Source: Candidatus Poseidoniales archaeon
GTDB lineage: Archaea > Thermoplasmatota > Poseidoniia > Poseidoniales > Poseidoniaceae
Assembly (NCBI GenBank): GCA_003602535.1
Contig: QQSA01000007.1
Location: 1-23,859 of the forward strand
Length of the DNA: 23,859 nt
Direction: 5' to 3'
The notes under the pieces are model-generated. The model did no database searches. It had not been told where the DNA came from and saw only the letters and a list, made by a program, of their open reading frames with translations. This document shows positions 13,696 to 21,796 of this stretch, one piece after another. A program made the position numbers and the translations under genes. Within the stretch, counting starts at the first letter, position 1. Each line of letters starts with the position of its first letter.

Positions 13696-14979
13696 ATGTC
13701 GGGTGAGTGGTCTCAGAAACGGGATACCTCTCTGGGCGACCGTATTCTTTTAGCAGATGCTACAGATGGCATTGCATCAGGTTCACAAATACCGAATAGT
13801 GCAACTGGTGATGGAGTACTATTATTGGCAGACGGTAGCCGTTTTACAGGCAAATTATTCGGTGCAAATGTATGGGGTGAAGGTGAACTTGTTTTCACAA
13901 CCGGTATGACTGGTTACCAGGAATCCTTGACCGATCCATCCTTTGCAGGGCAGGTTCTAACCTTCACCTACCCTCTTATCGGTAATTATGGAATTCATCA
14001 TGGGACTAGTGAATCAGCTGGAGTATGGCCACGAGGCGTAGTTGTTAGGCATGCGATGAAAAATCCAGATCATCGCGATTCGATTGCCAGTATAGGTGAT
14101 TTTCTCGCATTCCATAATGTTCCTGGTATCGAAGAAGTTGATACTAGGGCAATAACTAGGAGAGTGCGTGAACATGGATGTGTGTTGTGCGTATTTGGCC
14201 CTCTGGAAGATGAGATGTCACTGAAAGAGCATCTTGATGGATTAACTTCTCCTGAATTGGAAGATTTGGTTGAACAAGTTTCGATAAATGAACCAGTTAT
14301 TGTGAATGAAGGCGCTTTGGACGCTCTTGGAAATCCAATGCCCCGAATTGCAGCAATTGATTGTGGCATAAAATACAATATTTTGCGAAGTTTATGTTGT
14401 CACTTTGAAGTTGTTTGGTGCCCACCTAGTACTACCTTTGCAGAGGCTAAGTCGTACGGGATTAAGGCTCTATTTTGCTCAAATGGTCCAGGTGATCCTG
14501 CGCATCCAGGTAAAGCAACAGTTGCTCGCAACACTTTAGCAGATGCAGTAAAAGCGAATATTCCAGTAATGGGTATTTGTTTAGGCCATCAGTTACTAGG
14601 TCTTGCTAGCGGATTACAGACTTACAAAATGAGATATGGACATAGAGGGGCGAATCAACCATGTGTTGACTTGGAGAGTGGGAAAGTTTGGATTACCAGC
14701 CAAAATCATGGTTTCGCAGTTGCTGACCCTGATGCAGGAATGCTTGCAGCGCACCCTTCAGGAGCTTGTTCACCTCCTGGAAATAACTTACATGGTGCTC
14801 AAGCCAAGGTTCGTTTTGTTAATGCCAATGATAGAACTGTAGAAGGATTAGACTTGGTTGACAAATCGGTATTTACAGTACAATTCCATCCAGAGGCAGC
14901 GCCAGGTCCACATGACGCATATCCTTTGTTTGCAAGATTTAGGGAGATGGTTGATTCTCATTATGGAGGTGGAAATTAA
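13696..14979 (+). CDS. carA: Carbamoyl-phosphate synthase, small (glutaminase) subunit
   Basis: CarA hydrolyses glutamine and channels ammonia to CarB for carbamoyl phosphate, feeding pyrimidine and arginine synthesis. In 427 aa, residues 1-38 are an extra, probably disordered N-terminal tail. The CarA-specific domain begins GVLLLADGSRFTG (40-52) and includes TGMTGYQESLTDPSFAGQ (69-86). The class I glutaminase domain has SNGPGDP (262-268), nucleophile C295 in GICLGHQ, TSQNHGFAV (334-342), and H398 with E400 in QFHPEAAPGPHD. All catalytic residues are intact. E. coli CarA is about 380 aa, so most of the extra length is the tail. A later start near residue 40 is possible but has no ATG at the right place. 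Its TAA overlaps the carB ATG by one base. Confidence 0.94.
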   Translation: MSGEWSQKRDTSLGDRILLADATDGIASGSQIPNSATGDGVLLLADGSRFTGKLFGANVWGEGELVFTTGMTGYQESLTDPSFAGQVLTFTYPLIGNYGIHHGTSESAGVWPRGVVVRHAMKNPDHRDSIASIGDFLAFHNVPGIEEVDTRAITRRVREHGCVLCVFGPLEDEMSLKEHLDGLTSPELEDLVEQVSINEPVIVNEGALDALGNPMPRIAAIDCGIKYNILRSLCCHFEVVWCPPSTTFAEAKSYGIKALFCSNGPGDPAHPGKATVARNTLADAVKANIPVMGICLGHQLLGLASGLQTYKMRYGHRGANQPCVDLESGKVWITSQNHGFAVADPDAGMLAAHPSGACSPPGNNLHGAQAKVRFVNANDRTVEGLDLVDKSVFTVQFHPEAAPGPHDAYPLFARFREMVDSHYGGGN

Positions 14980-17900
14980 TGCCGCGCCGTCAAGATTTAG
15001 AGACCATTCTAGTTCTTGGATCGGGTCCGATTAAAATCGGACAAGCAGCAGAATTTGATTTCTCAGGTTCTCAAGCAGTACAAGCATTAAGGGAAGATGG
15101 TTACAAAGTAATCTTGGTTAATTCCAACCCTGCAACGATTCAAAATGACCCTGAAATGGCTGACAAAGTATACATCGAACCATTATTGCCTGATACGATT
15201 AAGAGAATTCTTGAAGTCGAAAAACCAGATGCTCTCTTAGCAGGGATGGGTGGGCAAACCGCATTGAATATCGCTAGTGAATTAGCGCATGCTGGCGTCT
15301 TAGATGAACTCGGAGTAGAGTTAATCGGTTCTGATTTAGATGCTATTGATAAAGCAGAAGATAGAGATTTATTCAACAAGGTCTGTCAAGAAATAGATTT
15401 ACCAATATCAGAGGCTATTGCTTGTAATTCGATGGATGAAGTCCTATCTGCTGCTGATGAGATTGGTAGTTGGCCAATTCTGATTCGTCCTGCATTTACT
15501 TTAGGCGGGTTAGGCGGCGGTACTGCTTGGAATACAGGAGAATTAGTTGAGATCGCAACACTTGGACTTAGGAATAGTAGGATTGGACAGGTATTGATTG
15601 AAGAAAGCATTCTTGGTTGGCAAGAATATGAATATGAAGTGATGCGAGATACTGCAGATAATGCCACAATTGTTTGTACCATGGAGAATATTGATCCTAT
15701 GGGAGTACATACTGGTGAATCAACAGTTGTTGCGCCGGTTCAATCTCTTTCTGATAGAGATCACATGCAATTACGAGACATGTCGTTATCACTGATACGT
15801 AAATTGAATATCAAAGGTGGATGTAATGTTCAATTTGCTGTTAACCAGTCTACTGGTGAAGTTAGGGTAATCGAAGTTAATCCTCGAGTATCCCGTTCTT
15901 CAGCCCTCGCTTCTAAAGCAACAGGTTATCCAATCGCTAGAATGGCAGCAAAGATTGCAGTTGGTTATACTCTAGATGAATTGCCCAACCCAATAACTGG
16001 TGAAGGAACAACTGCAGCGTTTGAACCAACATTGGATTATTGTGTAGTGAAAATTCCTCGTTGGCCTTTCGATAAATTCAGGACTGCAGACCGAACACTT
16101 GGGACTTCAATGAAGTCAACTGGTGAAGTAATGGCCATTGGAAGATGCTTTGAAGAAGCATTCCTCAAAGCTTGGGCTTCATTAGAACAAGGGTTACCTT
16201 ACCCTAAGCCACTAACTAGGGCTGATGAATCAGAAGGGGAAGGAATGGCTCAGAGAGCGCATGAACAATTACCTGATGGAGTTCTTGTTGAATGGCTTAG
16301 AATCGCAACCGATAGAAGAATGGGAGCCGTGATTGAAGCATTTAGAAGAGGTTGGAGTATAGAAAGAGTGCATGAGATAACCAGGATTACTAGATGGTTC
16401 TTGTATGGATTCCAAAATCTTGCCAATATTGAAAATCAAATAGTTGCTAAAGGATGTTCTCCGAGTAACCTATCTGCTTCCGACCTAAGAACTTGGAAGA
16501 GTCATGGTTTCAGCGATGCACACATTGCAGATGCCCTATCTGGATTCCCGGCCTCTGGTTTGAAGAGTCTTTCATCTGATAAGAGTGAAGAAGCAGTAAT
16601 GAAAGTCAGGCATTCACATGCCATCCACCCAATATATCGTATGGTCGACTCATGTGCTGCAGAGTTTGCAGCTAAGACGCCATATTACTATTCGACATAT
16701 GAACCGATGGGAGACTCTAGAATAGATATTCTTCCAGATCTAGAAAATCGTGTAAAGAAGAGACAGATTGTCATCGGTTCAGGCCCAATTCGAATCGGTC
16801 AGGGTATAGAATTTGATTACGGATGTGTTCATGCTGTTAAAGCGATTAGAGAAGCAGGGATGGATGCCGTATTGATGAACAATAATCCGGAAACAGTTTC
16901 TACTGATTTCGATACTTCAGACCGTCTTTATTTCGAACCTTTGACTTTGGAATGTGTGACTGAGGTTTTACTTAGAGAGAATGCCCATGGTATCTTGCTA
17001 CAATTCGGTGGTCAAACGGCAATAAATTTAGCTCTACCATTAGAATCAAGAATTCCAGTATTAGGTATCGATTTGGAGATATTAGGAACTTCTTGTGACG
17101 CTATAGATGAGGCCAGTGATAGGGAGAGGTTCGAAGATTTTGCAGAAAGAATCGGACTTCAAATGCCACGTGGAGCAACTGGAACTAGTGCAGATGATGT
17201 AAGGAATGCAGTTTCTAAGATTGGTTTCCCAGTTCTCATTAGACCATCATATGTACTCGGTGGTAGAGGTATGGAGATTCTTGCAAATGAAAAGCAATTA
17301 GAGGCTTACTTGAGTGAAGCTTACCTCGCTCCTGACAAACCCTTACTGGTAGATGAATATCTTGGTCATGCTATCGAATTAGATGTTGATGCAGCAGCTG
17401 ATGGCGATCAGGTATTGATTGGAGCAATAATGGAACATCTCGAAGAGGCAGGTATTCATTCAGGAGATTCTACTTGTTTCATTCCTACTCAAAATATTAG
17501 TGATGATATGATAAAGCGGGTTAGGGAGCAAACTCAAAAGATAGGACTAGGCCTCAATATCTATGGATGTTTCAATATCCAATTCGCAATACAGGGCGAT
17601 GAATTGTATTGTTTGGAAGTTAATCCAAGAAGTAGTAGGACAGTACCGTTTGTTGCTAAAGCAACAGGTGTTCCTATGGCTAGAATTGCAGCAAGGGTAA
17701 CTCTAGGAATAAAATTGTCAGATCAGGATATTCCTGTTGCTACATCTGGACATGTTGCAGTAAAGGCGCCAGTATTCCCGTTCATCAAATTACAAGGTTT
17801 GGATCCGGCGCCGGGGCCCGAAATGAAATCAACAGGAGAAGTATATGGTTCCGATGTTAGTGCTGATGTAGCCTATCTCAAAGCTAGATTAGCAACAGAG

Positions 17901-18314
17901 ATACCTGTTGCTACAGAAGGAGGTGCCTATCTTACAGTTAGAGATGAGGATAAGGAAAAGTTGGTTCCAGTTGCTAAGAGTTTAGCAGATATGGGCTTTA
18001 CACTCTATGCTACTCCTGGTACTGCTGATGTACTTAGAATGAATAACGTAGATGTAGTAACTGTCTATAGAATAACTGATAGAAAGCACCCTGATGCATT
18101 AGACTTGATGCGAAATGGACAGGTTTCATTTATTGTAAATGTGCCAACAATTTCTGGTGGTGCAGTGCGTGATGGTAACATGATGAGGAGGCTGGCTGTT
18201 GAAATGAATATTCCATTTGTAACAACGATGTCTGGTGCTGTCATGGAAGTTTCAGCGATCAAAGCTATGAGAGAAGTCGATATTCAACCTATGAGGTTGA
18301 AAGTTAATTACTAA
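14979..18314 (+). CDS. carB: Carbamoyl-phosphate synthase, large subunit
   Basis: CarB (1111 aa) makes carbamoyl phosphate from bicarbonate, ammonia and two ATP, partnered with CarA. Two homologous ATP-grasp halves are visible, opening with GSGPIKIGQAAEFDFSG (14-30) and GSGPIRIGQGIEFDYG (600-615). Glycine loops FTLGGLGGG and YVLGGRG and the paired metal-site motifs EVNPRVSRSSALASKATG and EVNPRSSRTVPFVAKATG are present. An oligomerisation domain (about 405-570) joins the halves, and an MGS-like allosteric domain closes the protein (about 970-1111; LYATPGTADVL, TISGGAVRDG). It is about 40 residues longer than E. coli CarB, with variation in the linker. Start ATG overlaps the carA stop (TAATG), ensuring coupled translation. 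Its stop abuts the stop of the convergent zinc-ribbon gene with no spacer. Confidence 0.96.
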   Translation: MPRRQDLETILVLGSGPIKIGQAAEFDFSGSQAVQALREDGYKVILVNSNPATIQNDPEMADKVYIEPLLPDTIKRILEVEKPDALLAGMGGQTALNIASELAHAGVLDELGVELIGSDLDAIDKAEDRDLFNKVCQEIDLPISEAIACNSMDEVLSAADEIGSWPILIRPAFTLGGLGGGTAWNTGELVEIATLGLRNSRIGQVLIEESILGWQEYEYEVMRDTADNATIVCTMENIDPMGVHTGESTVVAPVQSLSDRDHMQLRDMSLSLIRKLNIKGGCNVQFAVNQSTGEVRVIEVNPRVSRSSALASKATGYPIARMAAKIAVGYTLDELPNPITGEGTTAAFEPTLDYCVVKIPRWPFDKFRTADRTLGTSMKSTGEVMAIGRCFEEAFLKAWASLEQGLPYPKPLTRADESEGEGMAQRAHEQLPDGVLVEWLRIATDRRMGAVIEAFRRGWSIERVHEITRITRWFLYGFQNLANIENQIVAKGCSPSNLSASDLRTWKSHGFSDAHIADALSGFPASGLKSLSSDKSEEAVMKVRHSHAIHPIYRMVDSCAAEFAAKTPYYYSTYEPMGDSRIDILPDLENRVKKRQIVIGSGPIRIGQGIEFDYGCVHAVKAIREAGMDAVLMNNNPETVSTDFDTSDRLYFEPLTLECVTEVLLRENAHGILLQFGGQTAINLALPLESRIPVLGIDLEILGTSCDAIDEASDRERFEDFAERIGLQMPRGATGTSADDVRNAVSKIGFPVLIRPSYVLGGRGMEILANEKQLEAYLSEAYLAPDKPLLVDEYLGHAIELDVDAAADGDQVLIGAIMEHLEEAGIHSGDSTCFIPTQNISDDMIKRVREQTQKIGLGLNIYGCFNIQFAIQGDELYCLEVNPRSSRTVPFVAKATGVPMARIAARVTLGIKLSDQDIPVATSGHVAVKAPVFPFIKLQGLDPAPGPEMKSTGEVYGSDVSADVAYLKARLATEIPVATEGGAYLTVRDEDKEKLVPVAKSLADMGFTLYATPGTADVLRMNNVDVVTVYRITDRKHPDALDLMRNGQVSFIVNVPTISGGAVRDGNMMRRLAVEMNIPFVTTMSGAVMEVSAIKAMREVDIQPMRLKVNY

Positions 18315-19514
18315 TCAACAAGCATCGTATGCTTCAATAATATATTCGGTTAGAGGACTTGTCCAAGCAAGTTCACTGATTCCATCTCTTCCCTCTGCAT
18401 CGTACACTCTTACAACATCTTGAACTCTGACATTTCCATCAGATGACCTTGCAAGGATTGTTTTTGGCTTGACAACTTTACCGGTGCCATGTGGGTCGTA
18501 CACTGTGTCCAAAGCTTCTTCTAAGAACCAATCAGCCTTATCCGCAGGATCTCCTTCGTATGTCCTCTTGGGCTTTTTGGCTCCGAATAATCCGCCTGCC
18601 TTTTTCTTTGGTGTTGTAGCATTGGACTTCTTGGTAGTTCCTGCTTTAGCCTTCGAAGTGGTTTTGGTTTCTTTCTTAGGAGATGTGTCTTTTGAAGCAA
18701 CACTTCTTCCTTCAAACTCTTTTTCCATCTCCTTTCGAACTTTCTTCTCAAGTTTCTTAATCAGGGCTTTTTCATCAACCGATTTAGAATCACTCTTCAT
18801 TTTCTCAATAACGGTTAGATAGTGAGATGCAACTTGAATTAGTGCAGTTTCCATACTTGCTTCCAATTGCATAGAAACTACATCGCCAGATGAGTCTCTC
18901 CACTTTCTCCATTGTAGCATTGTATTGGCATGAATATCGGAGCCGCACTTTGGGCAGAATGATCTTTTCGGCGGTTTCAAAACTGGAATGGAGCGCATAG
19001 CTTCCGGGTCAATACCTTCGTGTTCACCACTAGATACATCATGAATGTGAGTACTTGCTTCCATACCAAGTGTCATCGCATCTTTGAACAATCCTTCGGA
19101 TAGATCAAGTGTACCTTTCTGGACAAGTTTCCAACCATCCGTGCCGCGAACAGTAGCCCTAACTGCAGCAGAAGCAGCAGCGGATTCACCAAATTGATAA
19201 TCAGCGAAAATGTTGCTAATAGGTTCATCATCGACATCAGAATCAGTCATTTCAATTGCTGAATCATCACCATCTGCAGGTGCTGCAATGCCGAGTAAGA
19301 TTGGATTTGCCCCATCTTCAACTTTGGCAATCATGTCGAACTTTTCTGCCATTGAAAGGTCATCGCGAGTACGGATTACGTCTTTCAATTGATTTAGATC
19401 ATGGCCTGTTGCAGTGATTGGTCCACGTACAGTTAAGTCGTTTCCACAAGACAAACAAAACTTCGAAGCAGGTTCGACTCCAGCCTCGCAACTGGGACAA
19501 TAAACTCCGCCCAT
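18315..19514 (-). CDS. Zinc-ribbon protein with coiled coil and Lys/Thr-rich linker
   Basis: I do not recognise a named family. The 399-residue protein starts with a zinc ribbon (C6-x2-C9, C20-x2-C23). Then follow an acidic stretch (80-103), an Ala-rich middle, a second lone CPKC pair (187-190) with no evident partner Cys pair, and a helical, heptad-like stretch (about 232-270). A strongly basic low-complexity segment rich in Lys, Thr and Ser (272-318) precedes a compact C-terminal domain (about 320-399) ending in Cys. The layout suggests a nucleic-acid or ribosome-binding adaptor, which is inference. A TTG at 19544 could start ten residues earlier; ATG 19514 places the zinc ribbon at the N-terminus. 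It follows lysK by 79 nt that hold two hairpins. Confidence 0.7.
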   Translation of the reverse strand: MGGVYCPSCEAGVEPASKFCLSCGNDLTVRGPITATGHDLNQLKDVIRTRDDLSMAEKFDMIAKVEDGANPILLGIAAPADGDDSAIEMTDSDVDDEPISNIFADYQFGESAAASAAVRATVRGTDGWKLVQKGTLDLSEGLFKDAMTLGMEASTHIHDVSSGEHEGIDPEAMRSIPVLKPPKRSFCPKCGSDIHANTMLQWRKWRDSSGDVVSMQLEASMETALIQVASHYLTVIEKMKSDSKSVDEKALIKKLEKKVRKEMEKEFEGRSVASKDTSPKKETKTTSKAKAGTTKKSNATTPKKKAGGLFGAKKPKRTYEGDPADKADWFLEEALDTVYDPHGTGKVVKPKTILARSSDGNVRVQDVVRVYDAEGRDGISELAWTSPLTEYIIEAYDAC

Positions 19515-19517
19515 GTC

Positions 19518-19538
19518 GGGGCAACTACCCTTTGCCCC
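19518..19538 (-). repeat. GC-rich hairpin just before the zinc-ribbon gene
   Basis: Arms GGGGCAA and TTGCCCC pair perfectly over seven bases around a seven-base loop. On the minus strand the hairpin ends three bases before ATG 19514, so it would lie in the mRNA leader and could hide the start region. If TTG 19544 is the true start, the hairpin is inside the coding sequence. Confidence 0.5.
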
Positions 19539-19554
19539 TTTCAATGGAACGGTA

Positions 19555-19571
19555 CAGATACTCCGTATCTG
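19555..19571 (-). repeat. Inverted repeat in the lysK / zinc-ribbon spacer
   Basis: CAGATAC-TCC-GTATCTG is a perfect inverted repeat with seven-base arms, 22 nt after the lysK stop in the direction of transcription. No U-tract follows, so a simple terminator is unlikely. An operator, a processing site or an RNA-stabilising 3' hairpin for lysK are options. Confidence 0.5.
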
Positions 19572-19593
19572 GTGAATTTTGGTAAGTATTACT

Positions 19594-21099
19594 TCAGCCG
19601 AGCAATTTTAGCACATGTTCCTTGTCTAATTCGGCTAAAATAGGGGCTAATCGAGGACCTTTTTCAACTCCGAGAATCGCTTTATACAGGTTTCTGTAAC
19701 CCTCTTTTGCGTTTATTTCTCCTTCCTTGAAGGCTTTTGAAATCGCTTCACCAATCGATTTAGTATTCCAATCGCATGAACTGATTTTTTCATTCAACAT
19801 TTTCGTTATTTTAGAATCTAAACCTCCCATCGGTTCTTGCAATATGTTGATTCTCAATTCTTCAGGGAAGTGTGGGCCATTGATCCAATTTTTCATCCGA
19901 ATCAACCTATCTGATATATTGGATCCATATGTGTTGATAATTTCTTCATCATTCTTTACTTGAGATAGCATTGCAAGATGTCTGAAACTAACCGATGATT
20001 GTTTAGAATCACCTATTGCACTCATTCTCAATGCTCCCTCGGCATCTTCAACAGCCACTTTCTGTCTTCTTGACAGATTTTCATCAGCCAATTCAGAATC
20101 GATATCCCTGGCTAGTAATCGTTCGTATTCATCGGCAAGTTCTACTAATGACATTCCTGCATCAAAAGTTATCGCTTTCTTAGGCTTTGTCGAAGCGATT
20201 AGGTATCGTAGGATTTCTGGAGGTACTAAATCCAAAGCTTCCAGTGGCCCAATTGTATTTCCGGTTGATGAAGACATTGCACCTTGACCTTTCAATGAAA
20301 TCCACTCATAGACTAGAGGATTTGGAGGTATGTCTCCAAATAACTCTGAAATTTCCTTTCCTGTTGCGTAAGATCCTCCTGCAGCGCCGTGGTCTTTCCC
20401 AAATGGCTCGCAAGTGACACCGACCCATCCCCACTTTGCAGGCCAGTCTACTCTCCATGGTAGTTTACCCTCTGCCTTGTTTAGATCTGATTTACCAGGT
20501 ACGCCATCTTGGACCCAATGGACATAAGGCCATTCAAAACCAGTTACAGTTACACCATCAAGACTTCCATTGTGCCCATATGGGTTGAATGGGAACCAAT
20601 CTTCAGCGAGTTCACGACCACTTACTCTTTCAATAATCTCTCTAATTTCGCTTGCTTTTTCACAAGCGATACGAGACTTTTCTGCGAATTCACCATTCTG
20701 GTATGAGGTATAATTATCGATAATTCTAGGTTTAACATCAATTTGTTCTAAAGCCTTCAGAAATGGTTCCAAGAAATGTTCTGCATAACTTCTACCATCA
20801 TTCCCAGGGTCCCCATTCTCATCAGGTGCAGGTATTTTTGCTAATGGACATCCAATGTATTTTTCATATTCATCAGAAAGAAATGGGTAAACTTTGCGCA
20901 GTGGGTCTGCTGAATCAACGATGAATACTGACTCTGCATCTAATCCTGCGTCTCGACACGCTCTGGCGACCATGTCTCCAGTCAATATCTCTCTTAGATG
21001 TCCGATATGGAATTCACCACTAGGAGTTATTCCTGAAGCAATTATGTGTTTATTACCTCGCTTAGACAAAGTCTGTGCGGCAAAATCAGCCCAATGCAT
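19594..21099 (-). CDS. lysK: Lysyl-tRNA synthetase, class I
   Basis: This class I LysRS (501 aa) charges tRNA-Lys with lysine; it is unrelated to the class II LysS common in bacteria. The class I nucleotide-binding fold carries HIGH at 31-34 within PSGEFHIGHLREI. The second signature is AMSSSTG at 274-280, where the first Lys of KMSSSKG is Ala and the last is Thr. Between them are the class I LysRS blocks FIVDSADPLRKVYPFL (59-74), EWPYVHWVQDG (189-199) and EPFGKDHGAAGGSY (231-244). The C-terminal part (about 300-501) is the helical anticodon-recognition region. Length is normal. ATG 21099 is supported by GAGGTGA six bases upstream, overlapping the gfcR stop. Confidence 0.94.
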   Translation of the reverse strand: MHWADFAAQTLSKRGNKHIIASGITPSGEFHIGHLREILTGDMVARACRDAGLDAESVFIVDSADPLRKVYPFLSDEYEKYIGCPLAKIPAPDENGDPGNDGRSYAEHFLEPFLKALEQIDVKPRIIDNYTSYQNGEFAEKSRIACEKASEIREIIERVSGRELAEDWFPFNPYGHNGSLDGVTVTGFEWPYVHWVQDGVPGKSDLNKAEGKLPWRVDWPAKWGWVGVTCEPFGKDHGAAGGSYATGKEISELFGDIPPNPLVYEWISLKGQGAMSSSTGNTIGPLEALDLVPPEILRYLIASTKPKKAITFDAGMSLVELADEYERLLARDIDSELADENLSRRQKVAVEDAEGALRMSAIGDSKQSSVSFRHLAMLSQVKNDEEIINTYGSNISDRLIRMKNWINGPHFPEELRINILQEPMGGLDSKITKMLNEKISSCDWNTKSIGEAISKAFKEGEINAKEGYRNLYKAILGVEKGPRLAPILAELDKEHVLKLLG

Positions 21100-21105
21100 T
21101 AATGC

Positions 21106-21112
21106 TCACCTC
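21106..21112 (-). promoter_or_regulatory. Shine-Dalgarno of lysK overlapping the gfcR stop
   Basis: The minus strand reads TGAGGTGA across this site: the gfcR stop TGA runs into GAGGTGA, six nucleotides before the lysK ATG. The same eight bases occur at the DHH/TraB junction. This indicates translational coupling of gfcR and lysK. Confidence 0.65.
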
Positions 21113-21698
21113 AAACAACTGCTGCTCTAATTATTCCACGAAGAGGTACTTCGTCGATTTCATTTCTAACAGTCTTGTTAACAAGAACCATACAAAGAGA
21201 AACTTCAGCTCCAGCTAATCGCATCGATTCAATTGTTTTTGACATAGTTACTCCTGTAGATAATACATCGTCGACAATTACAATCCTTTTACCAGCAACT
21301 TGACCATATTTGTTGGAAAGTGATCCTTTCCCAGGTGCTCCATCGACATTTCTGTGAATTGCGACTTCACATCCCAATTGATTAGCAACTTCGTTAGCAA
21401 ATAGGATTCCATTTATTGAAACACCAACTATGGTGTCAATACTATCGCCACATTCTTCTGCAACAACATCTGCCATTATCGCTCCAATTGCGGCTACTCG
21501 TTGAGGCCTTACACCTATTGTTCTCCAGCCAATGCTTACGTCTCTCGGTTTTTCTCCGCCAGCACTTCCTGCCAATAGCCAAGAAATAGTATCTTGAGAT
21601 AATGAGAGTTCGTCGGCAATCTGTTGAGAATTTAGCCCTTCTTTGCGAAGATTTCCAACCATTGTGCGCAGCTCTTCGATGCTTTTTCCGGTCTCCAT
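21111..21698 (-). CDS. gfcR: GfcR-type transcriptional regulator (HTH plus phosphoribosyltransferase domain)
   Basis: This 195-residue protein fuses an N-terminal helix-turn-helix (about 7-44; LRKEGLNSQQIADELSLSQD then TISWLL) to a type I phosphoribosyltransferase domain. The family mark SIGWRTIGVRPQRV is at 55-68 and the PRPP loop IVIVDDVLSTGVT at 139-151. The family was long annotated as orotate-phosphoribosyltransferase-like; in Haloferax volcanii GfcR controls sugar catabolism genes. Here it is probably a DNA-binding regulator that senses PRPP or a nucleotide, which is inference. It leads a block with lysK and a zinc-ribbon gene, and a perfect inverted repeat lies in its own promoter. ATG 21698 places the HTH at the expected position. 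Confidence 0.88.
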   Translation of the reverse strand: METGKSIEELRTMVGNLRKEGLNSQQIADELSLSQDTISWLLAGSAGGEKPRDVSIGWRTIGVRPQRVAAIGAIMADVVAEECGDSIDTIVGVSINGILFANEVANQLGCEVAIHRNVDGAPGKGSLSNKYGQVAGKRIVIVDDVLSTGVTMSKTIESMRLAGAEVSLCMVLVNKTVRNEIDEVPLRGIIRAAVV

Positions 21699-21730
21699 GA
21701 TGTTGTTCGGGGCGTCTATCAGACATCAAA

Positions 21731-21748
21731 CCATCGTTATGCCGATGG
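21731..21748. promoter_or_regulatory. Inverted repeat around a TATA-like core in the gfcR / aIF2-beta divergent promoter
   Basis: CCATCG-TTATGC-CGATGG is a perfect inverted repeat with six-base arms and a six-base A/T-rich centre. The centre lies about 40 nt upstream of the gfcR ATG, where a TATA box is expected, and about 57 nt upstream of the aIF2-beta ATG. It is a candidate operator, possibly for GfcR itself. Confidence 0.45.
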
Positions 21749-21796
21749 CAATGTAGGCGGAAACCCTCAAATGGAGTGGACTCGGCGAAGGGGTTG

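Noticed and set aside
18469..18822. A hydrophobic plus-strand frame opposite the zinc-ribbon gene
   Set aside because: It is the reverse complement of the Lys-rich low-complexity linker, which automatically reads as Phe/Leu/Val-rich.
21111..21698. Orotate phosphoribosyltransferase (PyrE)
   Set aside because: The N-terminal helix-turn-helix and the SIGWRTIG block identify the GfcR regulator family.
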